A stretch of 64,000 nt of DNA from an uncultured Alphaproteobacteria bacterium (lineage in GTDB: Bacteria > Pseudomonadota > Alphaproteobacteria > RF32 > CAG-239): the NCBI GenBank assembly GCA_934277545.1, contig CAKQUG010000001.1, positions 1 to 64,000 on the forward strand, written 5' to 3'. The translations under genes were made by a program, and so were the position numbers. How positions within the stretch are numbered: position 1 is the first letter of the stretch; each line of letters starts with the position of its first letter. This document shows, one piece after another, positions 49,864-58,851 of this stretch. Below the pieces are notes generated by a model. It saw only the letters and a list, made by a program, of their open reading frames with translations. It did not search any database and was not told the origin of the DNA.

Positions 49864-50007
49864 ACCTTTTTATACCGGACACTAGCCGAAATAGATTGAA
49901 AATTACTTAACAATATAACATTTTTATTTCCGAAAAGAAGATATTGTTTGATTTTTAATTTTTTTGGCTTTATAGCTAAAAATGTGAAAATAAGGAATTT
50001 ATACAGA

Positions 50008-51372
50008 GTGATAGCAATGAATAAAAAGTTACTTTTAGCAGTTTCGTTAAGCGCTTTGATTAGCGTTAACGCAAACGCAGATACAATTTACGAGGCTATG
50101 AGCGAAGCCTATAACAGCAACCCTACTTTGCACGGTCAGCGCGCTGCCAGCGGTGCGACCAATGAAGACGCCGCCGCCGCCCGTTCCGGCTTTCGCCCGA
50201 CAATCGGAGTAAACGGCAACTATTCGGATACTCACGTCAGACAAACCGGAAACAGCACTGTAGACGGATATCAAAAAGGTTATACGGGAAGTGTTACTCA
50301 GCCGGTATTCAACGGATTTTCCACTTATAATGCCGTAAAAGCAGCTGATTCCGCCGCTAAAGCCGGTATTCAGGATTTATATGCTGTTGAACAATCTGTT
50401 TTACTCGGCGCTTCAACAGCCTATTTAGACGTTATGCGCGATGAAGCTATTGTCCGTCTGCAAAAAAATAATGAACGTTTGCTGAAAAAACAACTGGATG
50501 AAACTTTAGCTCGCTTTGACGTTGGCGAAGTTACTCGCACTGATGTCGCTCAATCTCGCGCCAGCTATGCGCAAGCTCAATCAGATGTAATTTCCGCCGA
50601 AGGTAATTTGGCAATTTCTAAAGCCACATATTTGCAGATGGTAGGCAAAGAACCAAAGAATTTGCAAAATCCTGCCTCCATAACCAAAATGTTTCCTACA
50701 CGTTTTGACGAAGCCATGAACTATGCGCGCGGCAATAATTATTCTTTGCTGTCTGCCAAAAAACAACTGGATTCGGCTTCATACAATGTAAGCAGCAACA
50801 AAGGCGCTTTATTGCCTGAAGTTACATTTACCGCCGCCAGCGGAAAAACAACACAGTCAAACCATAATATGGAAAAAAATCCAAGCACCACAAGCACTCA
50901 GTATTCTTTGGACATGAATGTTCCATTGTATACCGGTGGCGCAACCAGAGCTAAAATCCGCAAAAGCAAATATCAAAAATGGCAGGCTCAGGAAGGCGTT
51001 TTAGAAGCAGAACGCGCTGTTGTGGCCGGAGTTACCAGTTATTGGCAGTCTATGCAGGCCAACAAATCTAACATCACTTCCATTCAAGCTCAGGTAAAAG
51101 CCTCTGCCATTGCATTGGAAGGCACTCAAAAAGAGGAAGCTCTCGGCAACCGCACGGTTTTGGACGTGTTAAACGCTTATCAAACATTGTTAACTTCACA
51201 GGTTAATGAAGTAAAAGCCTTGCACGACTACTATGTTTCCGGTTTGCAGCTTATGCAGTCAATGGGTAAATTGACCGCCAAAAAATTGGCACTGAAAGTT
51301 AATTACTACGACGCTGAAGCTAATTATAAAAACACCAAAGGTAAATGGCTTACATTATCCATTGATAAATAA
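50008..51372 (+). CDS. tolC: TolC-family outer membrane channel
   Basis: This is the outer-membrane exit duct for type I secretion and RND efflux. A signal peptide (LLLAVSLSALISVNANA) precedes two homologous halves of the outer membrane efflux protein fold: TIYEAMSEAYNSNPTLHGQRA opens the first, and YARGNNYSLLSAKKQLDSA the second. VTQPVFNGFSTYNAV and VPLYTGGATRAKIRKS are the equivalent beta segments. The GTG at 50008 has AAGGAA 10 bases upstream. The ATG at 50017 is the alternative. No inner-membrane partner genes are adjacent. Next come popZ and valS, as in many alphas. Confidence 0.92.
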   Translation: MIAMNKKLLLAVSLSALISVNANADTIYEAMSEAYNSNPTLHGQRAASGATNEDAAAARSGFRPTIGVNGNYSDTHVRQTGNSTVDGYQKGYTGSVTQPVFNGFSTYNAVKAADSAAKAGIQDLYAVEQSVLLGASTAYLDVMRDEAIVRLQKNNERLLKKQLDETLARFDVGEVTRTDVAQSRASYAQAQSDVISAEGNLAISKATYLQMVGKEPKNLQNPASITKMFPTRFDEAMNYARGNNYSLLSAKKQLDSASYNVSSNKGALLPEVTFTAASGKTTQSNHNMEKNPSTTSTQYSLDMNVPLYTGGATRAKIRKSKYQKWQAQEGVLEAERAVVAGVTSYWQSMQANKSNITSIQAQVKASAIALEGTQKEEALGNRTVLDVLNAYQTLLTSQVNEVKALHDYYVSGLQLMQSMGKLTAKKLALKVNYYDAEANYKNTKGKWLTLSIDK

Positions 51373-51447
51373 AGCAAAGCTATTGCCAAACAAAATAAAT
51401 TTTGCTAATATGCCTCAGGTTTTAATTTTAACTTGAGGCATAATTTT

Positions 51448-51807
51448 ATGGCAAAATCTGATGATGACAATATAGATGCTATTTTAAAGTCGATTCGCGA
51501 AGCGATTATTGACAAAGAACAGCGTAAATATTTTGAACAATTCAGAACGGAAAATCAAAAAAAAGAGCCTGTTTTTTCCGACACTCTCAAAGAACAGGAT
51601 GAGATTTTTGAATTATCCAAAAACATGATGGTAAAACGTGAGGACATTCCGTATCAACTTGGTGTTTGGAGTTTTAACGACGTAGCCAAAAAAATTATGA
51701 AAAAATATCAGGCTTATTTTGCAAAACGCGCTGTCAAAACAAACATGGCCGAGTCTAATGACAATCAATCCGACCGAGTGCGAGTAAAGGAAAATAGTTT
51801 GGCCTAG
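51448..51807 (+). CDS. popZ: PopZ-like polar organising protein (DUF2497)
   Basis: PopZ forms a polar matrix that anchors the chromosome centromere complex in Alphaproteobacteria. The N-terminus SDDDNIDAILKSIREAI matches the MEEILASIRRII motif of the family. An acidic/charged middle and a C-terminal helix (WSFNDVAKKIMKKYQAYFAKR) follow. At 119 residues it is short, and the usual Pro-rich linker and the LRPMLKxWLD end are much diverged. The placement between tolC and valS is the strongest support. I take the ATG at 51448 (MAKSDDDN), with GAGG 10 bases upstream. Confidence 0.65.
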   Translation: MAKSDDDNIDAILKSIREAIIDKEQRKYFEQFRTENQKKEPVFSDTLKEQDEIFELSKNMMVKREDIPYQLGVWSFNDVAKKIMKKYQAYFAKRAVKTNMAESNDNQSDRVRVKENSLA

Positions 51808-51884
51808 CGGCTTATTTTCCTACCCGATTTTTTTTGAAAACAATACTTTTAGAAATATAACGTAAAAAAACGGAATAATAAACA

Positions 51885-54524
51885 ATGTTAGAAAAGAACT
51901 ATAATCCAAAAGATTTTGAAGAAAAAATTTATGAAAAATGGGAAACCGACGGCGATTTCAAGCCGGATATGAGAAGTAAAAAAGAAGCGTTTTCTATAGT
52001 GATTCCTCCACCGAATGTAACCGGAGTTTTACACATGGGACACGCGTTGGACGACACTTTGCAGGATATTTTAATCCGCTATAATCGTATGCTTGGCAAA
52101 AAAGTTTTATGGCAACCTGGAACAGACCATGCCGGCATTGCCACACAAATGGTGGTAGAACGTAATTTGGCTAAAGAAGGAATTACCCGCCACGATTTAG
52201 GACGTGAAAAGTTTATTGAAAAAGTTTGGGAATGGCGTAAACAATCCGGCGGAACAATTTGCCGCCAACTGCGTCGTTTGGGCGCTTCCTGCGACTGGAG
52301 CCGTGAGCGTTTTACTATGGACGAAGGACTTTCTCGTGCCGTGCGTAAAATTTTTGTTTCGCTGTATAAAGACGGCTTGATTTTTAAGGCCAAAAAACTG
52401 GTTAACTGGGACCCTAAACTTGGTACCGCTGTTTCTGATTTGGAAGTGGTGCAAAAAGAAACTGTCGGCAAAATGTATTACTATAAATATCCGATTGAAG
52501 GAACAGAAGGCGAATATATCCATATTGCCACCACTCGTCCTGAAACAATGTTCGGCGATACCGCAGTTGCTGTTTCCAAAAATAATCCGAAACTGGCTCA
52601 TTTAATTGGCAAAAACTGCATTATTCCTATTATCAACCGCGTGATTCCGATTGTCGGCGATGACCATGCCGATCCGGAAAAAGGCACAGGTGCCGTAAAA
52701 ATTACTCCGGCGCACGACTTTAACGACTTTGAAGTTGGAAAACGTCATAATCTGCCGATGATTAACGTTTTGAATCCTGATGCGACAATGAACGAAAACA
52801 CTCCGTATGCCGGTTTAACCACTATGGAAGCCCGTGCTAAAACGATTGAAAAATTGACCGAGTTGGGATTGATGGATAAAATTGAAGATCACCCGATGGT
52901 TATTCCGTATGGCGACCGTAGCGGCGTGGTTATTGAGCCTTTAATGACCGACCAATGGTTTGTAGATGCCCCTAAATTGGCCGTTGCCGCTATTAAAGCC
53001 GTAGAAGACGGCGATATGCAATTTGTACCGAAGAGTTATGAAAAAACCTATTTTGAATGGATGCGCAATATTCAGCCGTGGTGTATTTCACGACAACTTT
53101 GGTGGGGACATCAAATGCCGATTTGGTATGGTCCGGACGGCGAAATTTTCTGCGAAGAAAATGAAGAAGATGCTAAAGCAGCCGCAACCAAGCACTATGG
53201 CAAAGAGGTTGAATTGACTCGTGAAACCGATGTGCTGGATACCTGGTTTTCTTCCGGTTTGTGGGCTTTTTCAACTATGGGCTGGCCTGATGAAACCGAA
53301 TTTTTAAAGACCTTTTATCCGACTTCGGTTTTGGTTACCGGTTTTGACATCATTTTCTTCTGGGTTGCCCGCATGATGATGATGAGTATGTATATGATGA
53401 AACGCGTACCGTTCAAAAAATGCTATATTCATGGTTTGGTACGCGACGAGCAAGGCCGTAAAATGAGCAAGTCTAAAGGCAACACCGTTGACCCGATGGA
53501 TACAATCGAAAAATACGGCGCTGACGCTTTACGCTTCTTTATGGCAGCCATGGAAACACAAGGCCGCGACATCAATTTGTCTGATTCGCGTATTCAAGGT
53601 TATCGCAACTTTGCCACAAAATTGTGGAACGCTGCTCGTTTCTGCGAAATGAACGAATGTTATTCGGTTAAAGACTTTGATGTAACATCGGCTAAACTTG
53701 AAATCAGTAAATGGATTATGGCAAAGGCCAAAGAAGCCGCTGCCGAAGTTACCGAAAATCTTAACAACTTCCGTTTTTCCGACGCGGCAAATGCAGTTTA
53801 CCAATTTGTTTGGGGGACATTCTGTGATTGGTATATTGAACTGATTAAGCCAATTTTTTATGGCGAAAATGTTGCGGAAATTAAAGAAATTCGTGCGGTA
53901 ACTGCTTGGACTTTGGATAGAATTTTGATAATGCTGCATCCGTTTATGCCGTTTATTACCGAAGAATTGTGGGATAATCTGACCGCCCGTTCCGGCAAGC
54001 TGATTCACGCTGCATGGCCGGCAGACGAAAATGTAAACGCTGCTGATAAAAATGAAATTGACCGTGCTATAGATATTATTTCGGCAATTCGTTCTTTGCG
54101 TTCATCAATGAACTTGCCGGCAGGCGCTAAGCTGCATGCGTATGTAAAAGATGCTGTTGCTGAAACTTTGACTGCGGTGGAACGTCAAAAAGCTTTGATT
54201 TGCAAATTGGCTCGTTTGGAAGAACTTGAGGCTTTAGAAAATAGAGAAGTTACCAAAGATATGGTACAGACCGTCAGTCGCGAAGCCGCAATTTTGATTC
54301 CGCTGAAAGGTGTTGTTGATTTTGAGGCAGAGCGCGCACGTTTACAAAAAGAATTGGAAACATTAAATAAAAACTTGGAAGGCTACAGCCGTAAGCTGAA
54401 TAATGAAAGTTTTGTGGCTAAAGCTCCGGCAGCTGTGGTTGCCGAAGAAAAACGCCGTCAGGCAGAAGCCTTAGAAAACAAGGCTAAAGTAGAAGAGGCT
54501 TTGGCTCGTATCGCTAATTTTTAA
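51885..54524 (+). CDS. valS: valyl-tRNA synthetase
   Basis: This class I synthetase charges tRNA-Val and edits Thr-tRNA. HIGH-type motif HMGH is in PPPNVTGVLHMGHAL near residue 45. The editing domain has TTRPETMFGDTAVAV and GTGAVKITPAHDFND. KMSKS is in GRKMSKSKGN. A C-terminal coiled coil (DFEAERARLQKELETLNKNL) is present, as in bacterial ValS. Length 879 is normal. It is followed at 10 bases by an OmpA-type lipoprotein gene, so the two may be co-transcribed. Confidence 0.97.
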   Translation: MLEKNYNPKDFEEKIYEKWETDGDFKPDMRSKKEAFSIVIPPPNVTGVLHMGHALDDTLQDILIRYNRMLGKKVLWQPGTDHAGIATQMVVERNLAKEGITRHDLGREKFIEKVWEWRKQSGGTICRQLRRLGASCDWSRERFTMDEGLSRAVRKIFVSLYKDGLIFKAKKLVNWDPKLGTAVSDLEVVQKETVGKMYYYKYPIEGTEGEYIHIATTRPETMFGDTAVAVSKNNPKLAHLIGKNCIIPIINRVIPIVGDDHADPEKGTGAVKITPAHDFNDFEVGKRHNLPMINVLNPDATMNENTPYAGLTTMEARAKTIEKLTELGLMDKIEDHPMVIPYGDRSGVVIEPLMTDQWFVDAPKLAVAAIKAVEDGDMQFVPKSYEKTYFEWMRNIQPWCISRQLWWGHQMPIWYGPDGEIFCEENEEDAKAAATKHYGKEVELTRETDVLDTWFSSGLWAFSTMGWPDETEFLKTFYPTSVLVTGFDIIFFWVARMMMMSMYMMKRVPFKKCYIHGLVRDEQGRKMSKSKGNTVDPMDTIEKYGADALRFFMAAMETQGRDINLSDSRIQGYRNFATKLWNAARFCEMNECYSVKDFDVTSAKLEISKWIMAKAKEAAAEVTENLNNFRFSDAANAVYQFVWGTFCDWYIELIKPIFYGENVAEIKEIRAVTAWTLDRILIMLHPFMPFITEELWDNLTARSGKLIHAAWPADENVNAADKNEIDRAIDIISAIRSLRSSMNLPAGAKLHAYVKDAVAETLTAVERQKALICKLARLEELEALENREVTKDMVQTVSREAAILIPLKGVVDFEAERARLQKELETLNKNLEGYSRKLNNESFVAKAPAAVVAEEKRRQAEALENKAKVEEALARIANF

Positions 54525-54534
54525 GGAGATAAAA

Positions 54535-55173
54535 ATGAAAAAAATAATTTTAAGTTTGGTTGCTATATGTTTTATGTCTGCTTGCGCCACCGACCCTTAT
54601 ACCGGAGAAAGCAAAGTTGCTAAAACCGCGTGGGGCACAGGCATCGGCGCTGCTGCCGGAGCCGGAATCGGCGCTTTAATCGGTGGCAAAAAAGGTGCTT
54701 TGATTGGTGCCGGAATCGGTGGTGCAACCGGTGCGGCTACCGGTGGTTATATGGATATTCAGGCCAGCAAACTGCGCCAAAAATTAACCGGAACCGGCGT
54801 GCAGGTTGCCCGCGACGGCGACAATATTCGCTTGATTATGCCAAACAGCATTACTTTCAACACTAACGAATCTGTTATTAAAACTTCTGCCAACAGCGTC
54901 TTAGATTCTGTAGCCTTGGTGGCAAAAGAATATGATAAAACCAGATTGCAGGTTATCGGCTACACCGACAGCACCGGCAATGATAAAATCAATCAGCCGC
55001 TATCTGAACGCCGCGCCGCTGCAGTTGCCAACTATTTGGCTTTGCGCGGAGTACAGGGTAGCCGTATCAACTCTTACGGAGCCGGGGCTGCTAATCCGAT
55101 TGCCTCTAATGCAACAGCGGAAGGCAAAGCGCAAAACCGCCGTGTAGAAATTACTTTGATTAACGCTCAATAA
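54535..55173 (+). CDS. OmpA-family lipoprotein (YiaD-like)
   Basis: The signal peptide ends in a lipobox-like MSAC (Cys17). Residues ~33-75 form a glycine zipper (GIGAAAGAGIGALIGGKKG, repeated GAGIGG), which can insert in membranes. The C-terminal OmpA-like domain has the peptidoglycan-binding pattern GYTDSTGNDKINQPLSERRA and a final NRRVEI. It probably links the outer membrane to the wall. Length 212 matches YiaD/Omp16-type proteins. GGAGAT lies 5 bases before the ATG. A strong terminator follows. Confidence 0.88.
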   Translation: MKKIILSLVAICFMSACATDPYTGESKVAKTAWGTGIGAAAGAGIGALIGGKKGALIGAGIGGATGAATGGYMDIQASKLRQKLTGTGVQVARDGDNIRLIMPNSITFNTNESVIKTSANSVLDSVALVAKEYDKTRLQVIGYTDSTGNDKINQPLSERRAAAVANYLALRGVQGSRINSYGAGAANPIASNATAEGKAQNRRVEITLINAQ

Positions 55174-55190
55174 TTTTTTATAATTTATCT

Positions 55191-55227
55191 TAAAAACCGC
55201 CGTATTCAAAAAGTTCGGCGGTTTTTA
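55191..55227 (+). terminator. terminator of valS-ompA lipoprotein unit
   Basis: AAAAACCGCCG pairs with CGGCGGTTTTT around a 13-base loop. Confidence 0.85.
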
Positions 55228-55241
55228 TTGTCTTCAGAAAA

Positions 55242-55330
55242 CCTCGCTTTGCTCTATAATAGAACAAAAAGCGAGGCTGGTAGGATTATGATAGAAATGC
55301 TATCCGTTGGCGGAATTACCGCCGCTTAAA
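55242..55330. other. second hairpin and mini-ORF
   Basis: CCTCGCTTT (55242-55250) pairs with AAAGCGAGG, enclosing TCTATAATAGA, which looks like a promoter -10. A 13-codon ORF (MIEMLSVGGITAA) at 55289-55330 has TAGGA before its ATG. This could be the terminator of the convergent kinase gene, a small RNA, or nothing. Confidence 0.25.
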
Positions 55331-55331
55331 A

Positions 55332-56354
55332 CTAAAACCTCTTACCGTATTGCAACAATTTGTTGCGAACAAAACCGCGTAAAGAAACTTCGGGGCGAGC
55401 GCCGTAATGGCTGATAATTTCCGATGCGGCAATACTGCCTATCATCGCGCAGGTTCCAAGGCTGCGTTTATTAACCAGGCCAAACAAAAATCCGGCAGCA
55501 TATAAATCTCCGGCGCCGGTTGAATCCACAACCGTTTCCGGTTGTACAGGCTCGGCTTCCACAAAAATCTTAACTCTGCCGTTTACCACTACCGAACCGC
55601 GGGAATCTCTGGTAATGGCAGCGATTTTCACCATTGGCTTAACCAAATCCAAGGCGGCTGAAAAATCATCAGTCTCGAACAGAGCTTTCAACTCCATTTC
55701 ATTAGCAAAAAGCAAATCCACGTGATTTTGAATTAAATCCAGCATGTGGTCGCGGTGTGATGAAACACAATAGCGGTCAGAAACCGTAAATGCCACTTCG
55801 CGCCCGTGTTTATGCGCCAACTCGCAGGCTTTAAGCACAGCTTCATGCGCCATCGGCTCGTCCCACAAATATCCCTCTATAAAAATTATTTTAGACTCGC
55901 TGATAAGTTTTTCATCAATATCATCTACCGAAAGTTTGCGTGAAGCACCCAAATATGTAAACATTGAACGCTGAGCATCCGGCGTTACCAACACAATACT
56001 GCGTCCTGTCGCCGGTCCTTCTTCCAGCGGATTGGTAAAGCAATCAATACCGGCAGCGCCGATGTCGCGTTTAAAAACCTGCCCCAGCTCATCATCATGA
56101 ACTTTGCCGATAAAAGCGCAATCGGCACCGAGCGAAGCCATTCCGGCGACGGTGTTGGCGGCAGAACCGCCGGAAACTTCACGCTCCGGGATAATATCAT
56201 TATAAATTTTACCGGCGTCGGCAGCCTCAACCAAGGTCATACACCCCTTAGTTAAATTCCTTTCTTTCAAAAAAGTGTCGCCGACTTTTGCCAACACATC
56301 AACAATAGCGTTGCCAATTCCAACCACATCATAAACTGTATCTTGCTCGCTCAT
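55332..56354 (-). CDS. PfkB-family sugar/adenosine kinase
   Basis: This ribokinase-fold carbohydrate kinase has GIGNAIVDVLAKV at the N-terminus, the PfkB first signature GGSAANTVAGMASLG near residue 58, and the second signature DSTGAGDLYAAGFLFGL near 275, including the catalytic base Asp of GAGD. Alphaproteobacterial proteins of this length (340) and start are usually annotated adenosine kinase. The substrate is inferred. It is monocistronic, with AAGG upstream of the ATG. Confidence 0.85.
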   Translation of the reverse strand: MSEQDTVYDVVGIGNAIVDVLAKVGDTFLKERNLTKGCMTLVEAADAGKIYNDIIPEREVSGGSAANTVAGMASLGADCAFIGKVHDDELGQVFKRDIGAAGIDCFTNPLEEGPATGRSIVLVTPDAQRSMFTYLGASRKLSVDDIDEKLISESKIIFIEGYLWDEPMAHEAVLKACELAHKHGREVAFTVSDRYCVSSHRDHMLDLIQNHVDLLFANEMELKALFETDDFSAALDLVKPMVKIAAITRDSRGSVVVNGRVKIFVEAEPVQPETVVDSTGAGDLYAAGFLFGLVNKRSLGTCAMIGSIAASEIISHYGARPEVSLRGFVRNKLLQYGKRF

Positions 56355-56418
56355 TTTTTAACCTTTCTAAATTTGTTTGTTTTTAACTCTATACTTTATC
56401 CGCGCAAATTTCAAGCTG

Positions 56419-56937
56419 TTACACATGAAAAATCAACCCGGCGACGGCAGAAATAATTATGTAAAAAATAGCGCTTTTTTTATAAAACCGCATAGCAATA
56501 ACCAACACCGCCAGCAGTCCGGCAGTCTGATAATCAATAATCGATTCTTTTGCAATATCCCAGCCGGCAAACAAAATCAGCGCCAGCACCGCCGGACGGA
56601 TTCCGCCCAAAATCCGCATAACATTCGGATTATCTTTCCACTTGGTTAAAATTTTAGAAATAAGATAAACTACAATCACCGACGGCGTAACCAAACTCAA
56701 AGTCGCCAACAAACTGCCGAAAACTCCGGCGGCCTTATATCCGGCGTATGTTGCCATGTTTATACCAACCGGTCCCGGAGTTGACTGCGAAACGGCAATC
56801 ATATCCGTCAGTTCTTTGGCGGTAAACCAGTCATATTGTTCGGTCAAGTCATATAAAAAAGGCACGGTAACCAATCCGCCGCCCACGGCGAACAAACCGA
56901 TTTTGAAAAACTCAAAAGCTAAAATCAAATATGTCAT
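56419..56937 (-). CDS. chromate transporter, half-size (second subunit)
   Basis: This short-chain CHR protein of 172 residues has the CHR signature FFKIGLFAVGGGLVTVPFL at the N-terminus, then SQSTPGPVGINMATYAG and four to five further hydrophobic segments. Pairs of half-size CHR proteins export chromate or transport related anions. It overlaps the stop of the partner gene by one codon, so the pair is translationally coupled. Confidence 0.88.
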   Translation of the reverse strand: MTYLILAFEFFKIGLFAVGGGLVTVPFLYDLTEQYDWFTAKELTDMIAVSQSTPGPVGINMATYAGYKAAGVFGSLLATLSLVTPSVIVVYLISKILTKWKDNPNVMRILGGIRPAVLALILFAGWDIAKESIIDYQTAGLLAVLVIAMRFYKKSAIFYIIISAVAGLIFHV

Positions 56938-57470
56938 TTTTTCCTCGTAAAATTCGGAATAAAAGCACCGGCTGCAGCCAGCACCACAATCACCACAGCT
57001 GACAAATTAAAAAACAGCAACAGTGCCGCGGCCAAGCCGAAAACAAGATAATCGCGGAAATTGCAAATACCTTTTTTCCACATGCCGATAACCGTGTCTA
57101 TAATCAAAGCAATCACACTGACGCGAATGCCGTCAAACGCCCACTGCACATATTGATTGTCCATATATTGCCGCAACAACATTGCCACCAGCAGAATAAT
57201 CATTATCGACGGAGAAATCACCCCGAGAGTCGCCAAAATCATGCCCCAGAAACCACGAAGCTGATAGCCGATAAACGATGCGGCGTTCACAGCGATAATT
57301 CCTGGCGTGCACTGCCCGATTGAATAATAATTCAAGAGTTCTTCTTCGCTAATCCATTTTCTTTTTTCAACAGCTTCGCTTTTCAAAATCGGCAGCATGG
57401 CATATCCGCCGCCAAAAGTAAAAATTCCCATTTTGAAAAATATGCTGAACAAATCCCATAACCTGACCAT
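56934..57470 (-). CDS. chromate transporter, half-size (first subunit)
   Basis: This is the partner of the downstream gene, with the same fold: FFKMGIFTFGGGYAMLPIL, then SIGQCTPGIIAVNAASFIGY. I start it at the ATG at 57470 (178 residues), where AAGGAA lies 10 bases upstream. The longer open frame would extend over the start of pntAA on the other strand. The natural substrate without chromate exposure is unknown. Confidence 0.88.
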   Translation of the reverse strand: MVRLWDLFSIFFKMGIFTFGGGYAMLPILKSEAVEKRKWISEEELLNYYSIGQCTPGIIAVNAASFIGYQLRGFWGMILATLGVISPSIMIILLVAMLLRQYMDNQYVQWAFDGIRVSVIALIIDTVIGMWKKGICNFRDYLVFGLAAALLLFFNLSAVVIVVLAAAGAFIPNFTRKK

Positions 57471-57554
57471 TTGGCTATATTTCCTTTGCTTTTTAATTTT
57501 GCTTATTATATAAAAGGAATAAAGCTGTAATGCAAGCATTTTTATGAGGGGATA

Positions 57555-58556
57555 ATGATTGTTGGATTTGTAAAAGAGCGGCCGGCTTGGGAATATAGAG
57601 TTGCAGTTATTCCCCAAACCGTGAAGCAACTTATTGCCGACGGACATCAGGTATTTGCCGAAGTCGGAGCCGGAGAAAGAGCTGGTTTCAGCAATGAACA
57701 ATATGTCAACGCCGGTGCAACTATGCTTAACTCCGCCGAAGAAGTTTATGCAAAATCTGAATTTATGGCCAAAATTTGGGCGCCCAAAGAAGATGAATAT
57801 GCTTATTTACACGAAGATTTATGGATATTAGCGCATTTTGAAAGCTACAAACATCCCGAACTTTTAGCGATTTGGCAAAAATATAAAATTAACGCTTTGG
57901 CTTTAGAAAGACTGCCACGATTATCCCGGGTACAGGATATTGACACACTTTCGTCCCAACATAACTTAGCGGGTTACAAAGCGGCGCTGTTAACCATGGA
58001 TATGCAAACAAAATCCGTGCCGATGATGATAACCGCCGCCGGCACGCTCATACCGTTAAAAGCACTGGTTATCGGCTCAGGAGTTTCAGGATTGCAGGCC
58101 ATGGCCACTCTGCAACGCATGGGGGCGCAGGTTTGGGGAAGCGACATCCGTCCCGAAGCGGAAGAACAGGTAAAATCGCTCGGAGCGCATTTCATTTCAT
58201 CTCAACCGGAAGAAATTAACAAGATTTTACCAAACATCGACATTGTAATTACCGCGGTTTCAGTACTTAGTGAAAAAGTGCCGCAGGTGCTGTCTAAACA
58301 GCAGTTGCAAATATTGCCGCGCGGAGCCGTGGTCTTAGACATGGCCGGCGGAAATGTTGAAACCGGCATTGACGGACGTTTGTTGGATAATGAACACTAT
58401 AAACTGCTGTCAGACTCGCATTTAGCTTCAGATGTAACGGAATCTGCCAGTATGTTACATTCGCGCAATGTTTATAATTTCATCAAACGTTTTGACGCGA
58501 TAAAAAAAGACAAAGAAGTTTGGTCACAAATTCTATGGACACAAGCGGAGAAATAA
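57555..58556 (+). CDS. pntAA: NAD(P) transhydrogenase alpha, soluble domain (PntAA)
   Basis: This is domain I (NAD-binding) of the proton-translocating transhydrogenase, which makes NADPH from NADH using the proton gradient. It has the alanine dehydrogenase/PNT N-terminal domain (VKERPAWEYRVAVIPQTV) and the Rossmann loop VIGSGVSGLQAMATLQRMGAQ near residue 175. VLDMAGGNVE follows near 275. At 333 residues it lacks the membrane helices of enteric PntA, which are encoded by the next gene. This split form is typical of Alphaproteobacteria. Confidence 0.92.
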   Translation: MIVGFVKERPAWEYRVAVIPQTVKQLIADGHQVFAEVGAGERAGFSNEQYVNAGATMLNSAEEVYAKSEFMAKIWAPKEDEYAYLHEDLWILAHFESYKHPELLAIWQKYKINALALERLPRLSRVQDIDTLSSQHNLAGYKAALLTMDMQTKSVPMMITAAGTLIPLKALVIGSGVSGLQAMATLQRMGAQVWGSDIRPEAEEQVKSLGAHFISSQPEEINKILPNIDIVITAVSVLSEKVPQVLSKQQLQILPRGAVVLDMAGGNVETGIDGRLLDNEHYKLLSDSHLASDVTESASMLHSRNVYNFIKRFDAIKKDKEVWSQILWTQAEK

Positions 58557-58557
58557 A

Positions 58558-58851
58558 ATGGACGACATTTATTTACTGACAATTTTTATCTTATCAGCTT
58601 TTTTAGGCTACTTCACGGTATGGCGTGTTTCTCCATCACTGCACGCGCCGCTAATGAGCGCCACAAACGCTATCAGTGGCTTAACTCTTTTGGGAGCAAT
58701 CATCATTGCCGGGCATACAACCGATTCTAAAGTACTTGCCATAAGTTTATGCGCAATTTTTTTAGCAGCGATAAATTTATTCGGCGGCTTAGCGGTAACT
58801 ATCCGCATGCTGGAACTTTTTAAGAAAAAGGAGAACAAAAACAATGATTAG
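58558..58851 (+). CDS. pntAB: NAD(P) transhydrogenase alpha, membrane part (PntAB)
   Basis: This 97-residue protein supplies part of membrane domain II. Three hydrophobic helices are seen, with the family segment PLMSATNAISGLTLLGAIII and a final NLFGGLAVTIRMLELFKKK. It starts right after the pntAA stop and overlaps pntB by 8 bases. Confidence 0.92.
   Translation: MDDIYLLTIFILSAFLGYFTVWRVSPSLHAPLMSATNAISGLTLLGAIIIAGHTTDSKVLAISLCAIFLAAINLFGGLAVTIRMLELFKKKENKNND

Noticed and set aside
54630..54866. Cys/Arg-rich ORF within the OmpA-type lipoprotein gene
   Set aside because: It is an out-of-frame reading of the glycine-zipper codons.
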